DNA of 64,000 nt from Lanius collurio (taxonomy: Eukaryota > Chordata > Aves > Passeriformes > Laniidae), in the NCBI GenBank assembly GCA_020086605.1, contig JACBWW010000016.1, forward strand, positions 22,720,019 through 22,784,018. Direction: 5' to 3'. Positions 37,626 through 48,200 of this stretch are shown in pieces. The stretch's first letter is position 1; each line of letters opens with the position of its first letter. The notes under the pieces are model-generated. The model worked only from the letters and a program-made list of their open reading frames with translations, was not told the DNA's origin and searched no databases. The translations under genes and the position numbers were made by a program.

Positions 37626-39887
37626 TCATTTTGTTATTAACATTTTCCTTCTCAACAAGGTTACAATTTGAGCCTGATTTGCTGTCTTATTAAATACTGC
37701 TACTTGCAGTGGAGTCTTTCTGAGGCTGTTCACAGCAAGTAAACTTGCTTTTTCCCCTCGTGACCAGTTGAGGAGGGCACTCACAGCACTGAGGTGTCCA
37801 GCCCTGCAGGCACAGTGCAGGGCAGTGTCCCTGCTGCTGTCCGAGGTGTTGATGGCAGCCCCGTGGCTCAGGAGTAGATTTATCAGCTCTCCATGTCCAT
37901 ACTCTGCTGCAATATGCAGGGCTGTCTTCCTCCAAATGTTTCTGTCATCAATATTTTTATACTTTTCTGAGGCCAGGAGAACTTTTATGATGTCTGTGTT
38001 TCCTTTCACGGTGGCATAGTGCAGTGGGGTGCATCCATCCATGTCCTTAGCTCCAGCTCTCCCTTTATAAGCCAACAGCACTTCCACAATGCTGAGGTGT
38101 CCTCTTGTGGCTGCAGCGTGCAGGGGAGTCTTCTTCTCCTTGTCCTGTGTGTTGGGATCAGCTCTGGCCTTCAGGAGCATCTCTGCCATTGTTTTGTCTC
38201 CCTGCTCAGCAGCCAAGTGTAAAGGGGACTTTGCCTGCTTGTCCTGAGCATTTACATGAGCTTTGTGGTGCAGCAGCTGTCGGGCAACATCGGTGTGACC
38301 TCTCTGACTTGCCATGTGCAGGGGAGTAACAAAGTCTTTAGTGACAGCGTTAATTTTGGCCCCAGCATTGACCAAAAGGCCAACCAATGCTCCCTTATTC
38401 TGGAGTGCAGCCATGTGCAGGGGGGCTTGCTCAGCTTGGTTCCTGAGGTTTGTGTCCATCCCCTTGTGCAGGAGCAGATCTGCGATGGAAGCAGCCCCAG
38501 CCCGAACTGCCAAGTGCAAAGCTGAGTCTGCAGCAGGAGTCTTTATTCCCAAGTTTGCTCCTTTTTCCACGAGAACTTGTGCTGACTCTGCTTTGCCCAT
38601 TTCACAGGCCAGCAGCAAAGGAGTGTAATGAATTTTGTTGCAGGCATTGATATCTGTGCCTCTGTCAACTAAAGCTGCTACAATACCATGCAGATTCTTC
38701 TGTACAGCTCTAAAAAGAGCTGACTTCTTTATGTCAGAGGACAGATCTTTAGAATATTCCAGTAGTATTTTGAAGATGGATGGATGGTCGCTGTTGAAGG
38801 CTCTTTCAACCATGTTGGAATCAACAGTGGCTCCAGCTTCTAGAAGTACTTTTGCAGTGTTTTCAGATCCCTGAGAAACAGCATAACTGAGAGCAGTCTG
38901 TCCTCTCTCATCCTTTCCTTCAGTGGAGGTACCAGCCTCTAGAAGCATTTTTGCCAGACTGCTCTCGTCTCTAAGAGCTGCCATGTGCAAAAAGTTGTGC
39001 TGGTTCCTGCAGCTCCTTGCCTCTTCTTTCAGGAGCATTTTCAGTATGTGACTGTGTTTATTCTCTGCAGCCCAGTGAAGCGGTGTCTTGCCTTCCCTGT
39101 CCAGAGAGTGCATGGAAGCACCACCTTGGAGAAGCACCTTGACTGCACCTCCATGGCCTTTCTCAGCTGCCCTGTGCAGGGCTGTTCTCCCTTTCCTGTC
39201 CTTCACACCTGTCCTTGCACCTTTGCTGAGCAAATATTCCATGATGGGGAGATGGCCATTGGCAGCTGCAACATGCAGAAGGGTTTCCCTGGAAGGGTTT
39301 AGCACATTGAGATCATTATCCTTCAGTGTTTTCTCTAACTCAGGAAGGGAGCCTTTAGCAACTGCAGCAAAGATGTCGACAGCAGCATGAGCTTTTCTAG
39401 GCTTTGTTGCCCTTGAAAGTGGAGTTACTTTTCCTTTCTTCTTAATAGCCCCTTTATGCTTTTTTTCTGCAGGTCTGTCTTTTTTCCCCTGGTGCTGTTC
39501 ACTGCTATTTTCAACCCAAGCCTTATCCTTTTCAAGTAAATACCCAACCAATTGTCTTCTGGCATCTCCAATGCTTTCATTTACTTCACCGACATATTTT
39601 CTTATCTTGCTGTAAAGTTTTGGCTCCACTTGCTTTAAACATGGATAAAAAAAGAGCCTGCAGGCTCGTTCACCTTGAGAAATGAGTATGTCTAAAACCC
39701 GAGAGTTCTGTTCTGTTCGTGTCCTGTAGAAACTCAAGATCAGCTTTTTTTCTGGGGTAAAAATACCATTTTCTATCAGCCAGTGCAGGAGCTGGTCTGG
39801 GTGGTTAATGCCTTGTACAAGCTCCTCTTTTTTAGTCCTCAGGACTTCAATTGCATATGGATTTGTAAACAGGCTACTTGAACGCAT
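37626..39887 (-). CDS. CAIAP: CARD and ankyrin-repeat inflammasome adaptor protein (CAIAP)
   Basis: An uninterrupted coding exon of 753 residues plus a TGA stop. The first ATG is at 39887; the open frame extends six codons further but only through a TTG, and a splice acceptor (TTCTCTTTTTGATTAG, ending at 39898) sits just upstream, so a non-coding 5' exon is likely. Residues about 11-96 form a CARD-like helical domain (LLHWLIENGIFTPEKKLIL, then RVLDILISQGERACRLFF). A Lys-rich linker follows at about 110-160, then 16-18 ankyrin repeats to the C-terminus, many with the TPLHxAA core. This CARD plus about 16 ankyrin design is that of Caiap, which in zebrafish supports caspase-1-dependent resistance to Salmonella. 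Family assignment comes from architecture; function in birds is inferred. There are no frameshifts or stops. Confidence 0.88.
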   Translation of the reverse strand: MRSSSLFTNPYAIEVLRTKKEELVQGINHPDQLLHWLIENGIFTPEKKLILSFYRTRTEQNSRVLDILISQGERACRLFFYPCLKQVEPKLYSKIRKYVGEVNESIGDARRQLVGYLLEKDKAWVENSSEQHQGKKDRPAEKKHKGAIKKKGKVTPLSRATKPRKAHAAVDIFAAVAKGSLPELEKTLKDNDLNVLNPSRETLLHVAAANGHLPIMEYLLSKGARTGVKDRKGRTALHRAAEKGHGGAVKVLLQGGASMHSLDREGKTPLHWAAENKHSHILKMLLKEEARSCRNQHNFLHMAALRDESSLAKMLLEAGTSTEGKDERGQTALSYAVSQGSENTAKVLLEAGATVDSNMVERAFNSDHPSIFKILLEYSKDLSSDIKKSALFRAVQKNLHGIVAALVDRGTDINACNKIHYTPLLLACEMGKAESAQVLVEKGANLGIKTPAADSALHLAVRAGAASIADLLLHKGMDTNLRNQAEQAPLHMAALQNKGALVGLLVNAGAKINAVTKDFVTPLHMASQRGHTDVARQLLHHKAHVNAQDKQAKSPLHLAAEQGDKTMAEMLLKARADPNTQDKEKKTPLHAAATRGHLSIVEVLLAYKGRAGAKDMDGCTPLHYATVKGNTDIIKVLLASEKYKNIDDRNIWRKTALHIAAEYGHGELINLLLSHGAAINTSDSSRDTALHCACRAGHLSAVSALLNWSRGEKASLLAVNSLRKTPLQVAVFNKTANQAQIVTLLRRKMLITK

Positions 39888-40364
39888 GTTCGTGTTGCTA
39901 ATCAAAAAGAGAATTGAGGTATTGTTTGAAGGTAAATAGGAAATAGCAAAGCAGGCTCACATAATTTCAGTCTTTTCATAGAACTATGAACCAACAGCCA
40001 TTGTAGATCAGTGATAAATCTTTAAAGAAATCAAAACTCCCTCACCTTTGAGTTTTCAGTTGTTAGAAGTCCTTTGATCTTCTCTGTTCTTCCTTAGCAA
40101 TGAGTACAGCTTAAATAACAAAAGTCTGTGATATGTAAAGATATTTCACTTGGAAGGCTTCTTCCAGATTTTTAATGCATAATTAGGGGTTAAAAAAATG
40201 CTTTTGTAAATCTGATATTTGAATAGAAGATAGTTGTTAAGTTTCTCTGTTCCTCTGGCCGAGCTGGTTCCTGAATGACCAGTCAATTAAACATGACCAA
40301 AAAAATTCACAACATAGTTACTGTTGCCATGATCACACACCTTGTGTGATCTGAAATGAAAGAG

Positions 40365-40381
40365 TGCACACTNAGTGTGCA
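40365..40381. repeat. Perfect 8-bp inverted repeat centred on a single N
   Basis: The arms tgcacact (40365-40372) and agtgtgca (40374-40381) flank the unresolved base 40373. Confidence 0.9.
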
Positions 40382-43300
40382 ATATTTAAAGTATAATTAG
40401 AGCTTCAAATCTGTGTAGTCTTCCATATGGATGTAGGACCTTGGGATCTAGATGTAATTAATTTAAATTATTGGAGTTTAAATTCCCTGTGGAAGAGAAG
40501 GAAATAAAATAGTAATTATCCACACATTTTGAAACCAATTGAGAGAGAAATTGAGATTATAGAGTTTGGGAAAAGCTGGAGGTAAAATGAGTTAAAAAGT
40601 TGAAATCTTCACCTTATTTATGCAAGTGGGAAATTTTGCCATCAGTTTCTTCGTTCAGTGCCCTTTTTGCTGGGTCCTGCTCCCTTTGCATGTATTTTCT
40701 TTAACAGTATGTACAAGGTGACTGATAAGATTTTTAATTTTTTGCTGTTGACTTTAACTTTATAAGTAAGATCACAAAATTTATTTTGTTAAAAAAAAAG
40801 TTTTATTAAAGAAATAGCTGGGAAAGGCAAGACTTTTAATATATATTTTGAAAACCAGCCAGTTACCAAGTCAGCGAATTTGACAGCCAATTTAAGAGCC
40901 CAGTAATTCCTCTGAAATGCACAGAAGGGCACTACACCAAGAATAGCAAAACCTTTGTCATTTAGTTAATGATTGTTAACTCATAGCATGGAAAACCATG
41001 GTTTAATGCAGGGAGTCAGGAGCACTGAATGGTGTTCTCAAATCTGCCACCGACTCAGTCTGGGAGCTGCAAAATATTTAGTCTTCAGATTTGACTTAAC
41101 TCGATCTTCTTGGATGCTGAAGGTCTGTCTGTGCCTTGAGTAAATCAGTTCTTACTGAGTTTGAGGAAATGGGATCTTTTTGTTGTCATTATTATTCTTC
41201 CCATGCAAAATCGAGATAACAATCCTTGATCACCTTCACAGGAAGGTTGTGAGTTCCTGCAGGGGAAAATGTTCCGTGGGTGCTGAGCAGAGTTGTTATT
41301 ATAGATGGGGATTTTTGGAACTCTTGAAAAATTTAAAAAAAGAAATGGTGATGTTCTGTAAGATTCCATTAGTGAGGCAGTAATTTCCCAGTGTTCCGAA
41401 TACAGGAATTTCCTTGGTAAGCAGGTCCTGGTGGAGATGGAAGGGTGCAGTTCTCCTCCCTGGCCTTGAGGAGGAACATTTGAGCAACACTTGCAGGCAG
41501 CATCTCTTTCAGAGCCATTGCACTTTATTTTGGACAGTAATAAGCAGTAAATGACGTGTTATGAGACACAAATCACAGTTGTCAAAATATAATTATGTGG
41601 GTTTTTTAAAAAGTTTCTCATTATAAATATGTGACTTATGAGGAAACTGTCTCAAAACAAGAATCACATTTGTCAAGAAAATTTTGGAAGCTTGTTGTAT
41701 AGATTTGTTTTTAGAAATTATGTTTTAAAAGCCCTTATTTTTAAATTATTATTCTAACTTCTTTTAGAATTAAGCCTTTGTTCCAACAATGACTTCACAA
41801 AGAGATTCAGAATTGGCTATTTGAAGCATGCTTTTTTGTTTATATCTTTTTCACTTATTAACTCACTTTATTTGACATGTAAATGCTTTAGAGAAAGGAA
41901 AAATATTAAGGCTCAACACCTCTTTTAATTAAGCGCATGAGACCAAAAATATGTTGGATCAGCAGGAAACTGCATTAAAAATAAAAAATGGCAGTATTTA
42001 ATATTACTAGACTTCTAAGAAAATAAGGAAGTTGGACAGAAGAAGAGGCAAATCTTTGGGTTTCTTTGTTATCTTTTGTATTTATTTGTTGTCAGAGGGG
42101 CATAAGGTACTTCACAGACCACTTTTATTTCTGCTGGCTTCTTTAGCTCCATGTGTCCAAAGACTGAATTATTAGGTTGTTTTAAAAGGCTATTTATTAA
42201 ATTATTTTTAAAAGAAAATTGTGGGCTTTATTAAATTTGTAGATTTGAAGGGCAAGTGATGCCCTTGATAGGAAAGATACCAATTTTGGCCTCTGCTGGA
42301 TGAGTGGCTGTGCAGGGAACTGTTTAAATCCAGCTGTGGCTGGGACACTTGAGTCAGTTATTTCTGACATGCAATCTCAGTTTTGCTCCTAACTCATGTC
42401 CTTGGGCAAATCCCTTAATCCCTGTTCCCTGTTTACACAAGCATTAAAAAAGGAAATTTTTTTTCTACCTCACAGACACGTCCTAAGTGTTTATTACTGT
42501 TGGTGCAGTGCTTTGAAGTTATAGAGTGCTTTGAAGTTTTTGTCCTTTGAAGTATTGTTTTCTGACTTCTCAGCGATGAACATTTATTTCTTAAATTAAT
42601 GCATGCCCGTGTTCTCTAGCTGAGTTTGTGTTGCCATGTCATCATCAAATATACATTTAATTTTCTCTATTTTAATTTCTCGAAGATGAAAGCAGCCCAA
42701 AGTACACCTTGAGTGTGGTGAAAGGAGCTGTGAGGGCATGTGGCTGCGGGAGTGAGGCACCTGCAGAGGTCACCATTCCTCCACCGAGGCTCTTGCCGAG
42801 CTGGTTGTTGGGAACTTCTCTCGCTGTGCAATAACCAGCCTGTAAGAGATAACGCAGCCAGCATCATTATCTCAACACCGTGAGGGATGCAGAAATATGT
42901 CTGGGTGATCAAGGCATTTTTCTTAATAAATACGGCTCATGAGTAGAGCTTTGTTTTGGATAACCAGAAATCTGAGTGTGGCCGAACTGGTTGAGGTGGA
43001 ACTATATTTAGGTAGAGCTGGATTGAGAAACAGCAGTGCTAAAAGTGTTCCTGGTGATGATTGCAGTGAGCTGGACTTGCTATAACCCTGGGAGAGCTGA
43101 GCAGTCAGGGTGTCTGCAAGAGGCAGAATGCAGTGCTTGGTTTGCCTGAAGATGAACTGCAGTCTGTGAGGGAGGTCCAAAGGGGAGCTTTGGTGCCGAG
43201 TGATGAGTTTGTGTCAGTCATATTTCTGTGGAGAGCAAGCTCGGGGCCTTCCTGGCTGGTGTTTACATGGGAGCTGTTCCCTAGGGAAGTGCCACCCCCA

Positions 43301-43947
43301 GTGGCACGTGCAGAACAGGGATCAGGGCAGGGAAAGCTGATCTGGGCACTCTCATGTTGTGTGCCTGACTCTCAGCTGGGCTCCCATCCCCATCCTCATC
43401 CTTGTCCCCGTCCCCACCCCATCCTCCTGCACCCCTTGGTGGCACAGAACCACCCCTGTGGAGCCTGTGGCAGGCACGGGGCATGAAAGAGGGAGCTGCA
43501 GAAGGCACAGCTTCCCAGATTTACCCCCTGTTCATGGATGCTTTCAAAATACCAATAATGCAACAGCTGGTATAATACCCCAGGTATTTTATTCTATTTC
43601 CAAAACAAGCCCCAGTCTTATCTCAGCCCTGTAGGGCCGTTTCCTCTAGGCATAAACAAGTGAAGGTCAGTTAAGCACTGCACCCATGCAATGCAAACTG
43701 TTCTTTTTCCCAAAGATTAACGTGCACTTTGATGAAGTTCCCAAGCCGGGGTAACTGTGAGTGGACAATGAACATCTGCAAGGGGCCACTGATGGCTGGA
43801 AATGCCAACAGAGCAGGCTGGCTGCATCCAACTGTAGGAATGAGGCTTAAGATCAATAACTCAGCTAAAGTGAGGATTAGGATTGTTTTCCAGTTTATCA
43901 TACATTTATAACTGAATTTAAGAAGAGTGACCAAACTACTTAGGAAC

Positions 43948-43973
43948 TTTTTTTTTTTTTTTTTTTTTTTTTT
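43948..43973. repeat. Poly(T) run of 26
   Basis: Uninterrupted T tract. No retrotransposed cDNA was recognised beside it. Confidence 0.95.
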
Positions 43974-45188
43974 GCTATTCGGACTTTAAATAATTAAGTG
44001 TTTTTCCAAAGTTCTTCATGGCATCACAGGCCAGGCTGTTTTCTAAAAAGCTACACTTGGAGGTTGAAGGCAAAAAAAATTGCTAGTTTTGCTTCACAGA
44101 AGTAAAGAAAAGAAACGTTTTTGTTTCAGAACATAATGAAATAAAAGTTGTTTCAAAAGAAGCAGGAAAAAATGTTAGTTGTGATATGATGAATGATGTA
44201 TTTAGCTACTGCAACTTTCATAATGCAAAGTTAAAAAAATGTTCAATTTTTTTGTCTAACTGAGGGGTATTACTGGTTGTTTCTGTGCATATTTATTTTG
44301 CAGACATATTTCCTGTCCCAAGCATAATTTAAATTTAAGAACTAATCATCTGTCAATCTGTTGGCTAAACCTGGACACTAACTGGCTGAAAGCTGTATCA
44401 GTGTTATCATTTTATCTTGTAATATTAGAGCTATAAATGTGTCCTTTCAGACCTAGGCTAACAGAAAACAGCTATGGCAAAACATGAGCCCTCCTATCAT
44501 TAGGATAAGACACAAATGATGTAGAAGTACTGAGTTACTAAATGCTGAGGCAGTTTCAAGGATCAGCAAAACCAAATGTAGAGAGGGATGGGGTTTTTCT
44601 CCAAAATGGGCAGATTTTTTTTGCAGTGTAAACCAAACAAGCCCTTGTGGTTTTGAGTCAGGAACATGCACTTTGTCAGTGAAATCTTACAGAAGAAAAT
44701 GCTTTATAGAAGTTCTGTAACTGTTGAAGACAGTGAAGATCCTCCTCACACCTTCTAGCATTGCTCCTAGGAGGGTGTGGTGCTGTCACTGCATCTCCCT
44801 CAGAAGCCTCTTGGCCAAATTTGCTTTGTAGAGGTGGAGTACTTAGTGCAAACAATTCTGAATTTGCACCAGTACCAAGGAGAATTTTGTTCTAAGTGAT
44901 TATAAAAATCTATCACCAATGCATCTTCACTGTTCTGTCTCAGTTTCTCCATCTATGGCACTTTCCTGGTCTTCAGAAAATTCAACTTACTCAAGAGGCT
45001 TGCTTGTAACTACATTTTAAAAAAAAAATGGTATTCTTTTCCTTCCTTCTTCTGAAAAAAATACATGGAAGCAATTGCTTGATTGTTTATTTATTTATTT
45101 GTTCTGTTTGTCTTTTTTTAGCCTTTAGTGGTACTCCAACCTGATCAACTGGTTAAAATCATCTTGAATGTTTAGTTGCATTCAGTTT

Positions 45189-45234
45189 ATGTTTGTTATA
45201 CATCAAAATGAATGTTTGTTGTACATCAAAATGA
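45189..45234. repeat. 23-bp tandem duplication
   Basis: Two adjacent copies of a unit starting atgtttgttatacatcaaaa, differing at one position (ata versus gta). Confidence 0.9.
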
Positions 45235-48200
45235 AGTTTAACTTTCCTGCTGTAGCAGAAAATTACAGGCACGTAATTGTTTCTTTCTTCTGAGTGTTTT
45301 AGTCTGTTCTCAGTTCTGTAATTTGGTAGCTTTTGCTCAGTCTCACTGCATTTCTCATTCAGAGGGTTTTCTGAGGCATATAGAGTTGATTCTTTCATGT
45401 TATCTCCTCTTCCCACTTCTGGCAGCTTCTCCTGTCTTCTGTTGGAATCCTCTGCCTTTAACTGCCTATTTTGGTTCCCCCAGAAAGTGTCTTCTTGTAT
45501 GTCAGGGTCTGGATTCCTGCACCTCACCTCAGCCCCAGTCAGCAAAGGATATGGTTACACATCCAGCTCCAGAGAGGTGCCTCAGAGGAGTGCAAGTTGG
45601 ACTCCCAGAAACATCAGTAGGACATCAGCAACTCCCATCTTTTTCTGAATTCTAAATTAAGTTCTAGCATTGAGGACCTGATTAACTGGAGCACTGGCTC
45701 AGGACCTCAGCTGTCCTCCTGCCTGTTTGACTCTGTGAGAAACACCCTTGTTGATTTGGAGAGCTCCCTAAATCACAAAGTCCTGACAACTCCTCCAGAT
45801 TCATGGTGTTTGCTTTCCTTGGCATGTCCCAAAACACCCTTCTGTGTTGGGCTGCACCTGTGCTGTTCCAGCAGCTCTCTTTGTTCCCAAGCCATTATGT
45901 CTTCCTACTCAAATTTCCATTCAAAGAGTGATTCATGCAGCAGGGGAAAGGCATGACCTGGCTGCCCCCTCAGTTTCCATCGCTGTGCAGGTCATGTGCA
46001 GTCCCATCTGAGCTGGAGACTTTCATTTCAGACTCCTCTATTCCTATGCCTGGAACTAAGTCTTTTATTCCTTGCTCCCCTAGTCTGCCCTGGGAGCAGA
46101 GAATTATTTGCTGCATAAAGAGGCTTTTTGAAAAAAAGATAGTTTTGGTCACAGGAGTAATGCAAACACAGCAGCATGGATTTTCTTTTCCCTAGCAATG
46201 CCTTTTCTCACAGCACACAGGGTTGGTACCTGTGCCACAGCTGCTCTGTGGACAAGTTTGACTCATTATTTCAGCATCCTTTTTATTTAATAAATAATAG
46301 CTTCCATAACTTGAATATTTGGTTCTGATGTCCAGCTGGAGACAACTGCACATGTCCACCAACAGCCTTACAAGACCTGCATCTCTTCAGGCATCCTTCC
46401 TAATGCTTTTGATGTCTTCTACTGTCCCTGCACTACTTTCCTCTTCATCCTTTGCATATTGCTACCTTACACCCTTTTGGGTTTCTTCCACACTGTCCCT
46501 CTAACCTCAATGCACTTATTTGTAAATTCAGTTTCCTTTACTGTGCAGTTGAAGCATTCCTTGTTTGAGAAAGTTTAAAAAGTTTTTTGGTTTGTGCTTT
46601 TCTTTTTTATTTTTTTGGTTTGTTTTTGTTTTTGTTTTTTTTTTTCCCTCTCCTTGTGTAAATAGGATTTACAAGGCTTTGAGGTTTAAATTGATTTCTC
46701 TGAGACTTGTGGGACTCCTGTCAGGTGACATGGTAGATGCTGAACAGACATCTAGACCCACTGTAATTTACATGTAAATGTATTTTTATATCATATGGTT
46801 CCCAATGAAGCAAAATCCCTGGCTCAATAATAGAACAGTAATATGCCCACAAGGGAATTTAGAAGACCCAGATTAAGGAAAGAATAGTGATTTTTAATAG
46901 CTGGAATCAACCTCCTTTTCCCCTTGTGTCACGAGACAGAGAAATCTCAGCTTCAATTAAAAGTTAATATTACATCATGAAAATGGGATAAATGCGACAT
47001 TAAGAAGTGAATAGAAGGGATATTGTAATGACAGCTCGAGTGCTATTAGTGACTTCATGTTTAATTCAATAAAATATCTCTATTTAAACAAGCCAGAGCT
47101 TGCAATATAATTCAGAGCAAACCTGCTGGAGAGTGTACATGGCCGTGGCAGGTTTGTTAGAAATATTGGCAAATTTAACTTATTTGTAACAGATTACATC
47201 TCAAGTTTGCATTTTCCAGTTTGGTTTGGTTTCTGTATTACTTTGGTTTTGAATCTTTTAAATCAAAAATATCATTTGCACTCCCTAGGCTTGGGTTTGT
47301 GAGTTTATTGTACAACAGGTTGCATCAATGTCATCTAGATGTGACTTCCAGTTTTGCTTGAATTGACACCAAAACGACCAGGATGGTGGTTTGTTCCCCC
47401 TTCCCCTCTTTTACTCATTGGCATAATTTCCATCCAGCAAAGCTTTTGAAAAATAAGGAAGGAAAAGGCTTTCCTGTACAAGCTTCCTGTGAATCCCATC
47501 CAAATATAAAAGACTTGTGTAAAAGCTTGGCAGGCAATCCCAGCATATGCCACTTAGTGACTTCCTTATTTTATGCTATCATTCCACGTACAGCAAATGA
47601 ATCTGAAAATCAGAGTAATTTCCATTCATTTTCAAATAAGAAATCATAAATGGTAAATTTCCTATCTGTGTATAACACCCACATTTTAAATCAAAAGTCT
47701 TGAATGCTGACGGCATTAGTCATAGGAAATCCTGTATGAACATCCAGCACTTGAGTTGGACCTTTCCCTGGAGCACACCATAGAAGGAGTTTGCAGGAAA
47801 ACGTTCTGCTACTCTCAAATCCTGCACTGATTTTAACCCTTCACCTGCCATTGCCTCTGCCATGTCAGGGCTTTTTCTTTTTTCTAGAGGAGATTTGCCA
47901 TTTTCTTGTGATCAAAATTGTATTGAGAAACAATATATTTCAGTGCTAAAATTGTCTGTATTTTAATAATATACCAGTAGCATTTTATAGTACAGATGTG
48001 CACTTATGCATTCTGCCTTATGAGCACAAATAGTCTTCAGTGTGTGCTGTTCAGAAAAAAAATTAATTTGAATAAAAAATACTGATTTAGACTATTTCAT
48101 TGTTTTATTAATATTCATGCATTAATTATCAGCATGAAAAAAAGTGCACAGGTCAGTCAAAATGGAAAGCTAAAAAAGCCAACATAACTTTGTACATTAA

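Noticed and set aside
37626..39905. CAIAP starting six codons earlier
   Set aside because: The first codon of that frame is TTG and lies inside the polypyrimidine/acceptor region; the first ATG is at 39887.
43948..43973. Poly(T) as the tail of a reverse-transcribed gene copy
   Set aside because: No coding similarity is seen on the downstream side of the tract.
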